Assembly (NCBI GenBank): GCA_016721245.1
Contig: JADKIQ010000012.1
Location: 72,032-136,031 of the forward strand
DNA length: 64,000 nt
DNA from: Sphingobacteriales bacterium
GTDB lineage: Bacteria; Bacteroidota; Bacteroidia; Chitinophagales; JADIYW01
Reading direction: 5' to 3'
Shown in pieces: positions 63,908-64,000 of the stretch; within the stretch, counting starts at the first letter, position 1, and every line of letters begins with the position of its first letter. The notes under the pieces were generated by a model. It was not told the DNA's origin, did no database searches, and worked only from the letters and a program-made list of their open reading frames with translations. The translations under genes and the position numbers were made by a program.

Positions 63908-63995
63908 CTAGCGTCCAGCAGCTTTGTGAGTGAGTTGACACCGATGAACTATTTAAGGGAGATCGCTCATTTTACAAAACTGCCTGTTGGGCGCT
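63908..63995. repeat. attC-like imperfect palindrome 3
   Basis: GCGTCCAGCAGCTTTGT on the left and ACAAAACTGCCTGTTGGGCG on the right. GTTGGGC (63986-63992) fits the GTTRRRY core exactly, and its left counterpart GTCCAGC fits RYYYAAC but for one base. It lies at the window edge, so what follows is not visible. Confidence 0.4.
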
Positions 63996-64000
63996 GTTTT

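Noticed and set aside
1..64000. CRISPR array, rRNA, phage or IS transposase genes
   Set aside because: No direct-repeat/spacer pattern, rRNA-like sequence, integrase or transposase frame was found on either strand.

Overview
The window comes from a member of the Bacteroidota, probably near Chitinophagales/Saprospirales. Supporting evidence: several secreted proteins end in type IX secretion (T9SS) type A or type B sorting domains; there is a TTG-N19-TATCTTTG promoter, the phylum's sigma consensus; NusB is the long Bacteroidota form; a DUF3276/PUR protein and ribosomal protein THX are present; and the tmRNA tag ends GENTFAMAA. The DNA is AT-rich, with genes on both strands.

Layout. 1-9055 is mostly minus strand: a glycosyltransferase fragment, THX, a flavin amine oxidase, YchF, a CDP-alcohol phosphatidyltransferase, a frameshifted RCC1/SprB-repeat T9SS protein, a CDF metal exporter and the magnesium channel MgtE. 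9259-11830 holds two tandemly duplicated lipoprotein genes and a DUF559 nuclease gene flanked by inverted repeats. 11833-17732 is accessory: a hypothetical gene, a 735-residue GIY-YIG / helicase / S24-peptidase fusion overlapping a MazG-like pyrophosphohydrolase gene, an intergenic stretch that looks like a structured RNA ending in a terminator, and a three-gene unit with an outer-membrane-like protein. 18047-38167 is mixed core and envelope functions: PUR protein, ABC exporter, NusB, an FKBP and an SH3-like repeat protein sharing one upstream element, a serine hydrolase, a wHTH/membrane/HEXXH operon, SRPBCC proteins, peroxiredoxin, an MpaB-like protein, an MFS transporter and an EVE protein.

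38317-54510 is dominated by secreted proteins: an SGNH hydrolase, a fibronectin-like repeat protein, endonuclease I, an endonuclease/exonuclease/phosphatase protein, a TonB-dependent receptor, a DUF5689 lipoprotein and a 1.7-kilo-residue repeat protein. Endonuclease I through the DUF5689 lipoprotein look like an extracellular nucleic-acid scavenging locus. tmRNA, an aminotransferase, a DUF1573 protein and a fused alpha/beta 2-oxoacid dehydrogenase E1 follow.

From 59449 the character changes. About 550 bases of homopolymer-rich sequence look like a sequencing or assembly artefact. Beyond it lies an AT-rich cassette-like region (60029-64000) with three imperfect palindromes resembling integron attC sites. 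Between them sit a coiled-coil membrane protein, a vWA-like protein and a lipoprotein thermonuclease, plus a DKNYY lipoprotein. Two of these genes are broken by frameshifts at the identical heptamer TGGCTAC. The strongest candidates for something undescribed are the GIY-YIG/helicase/S24 plus MazG pair, the nearby RNA candidate, and the membrane/vWA/nuclease cassette.
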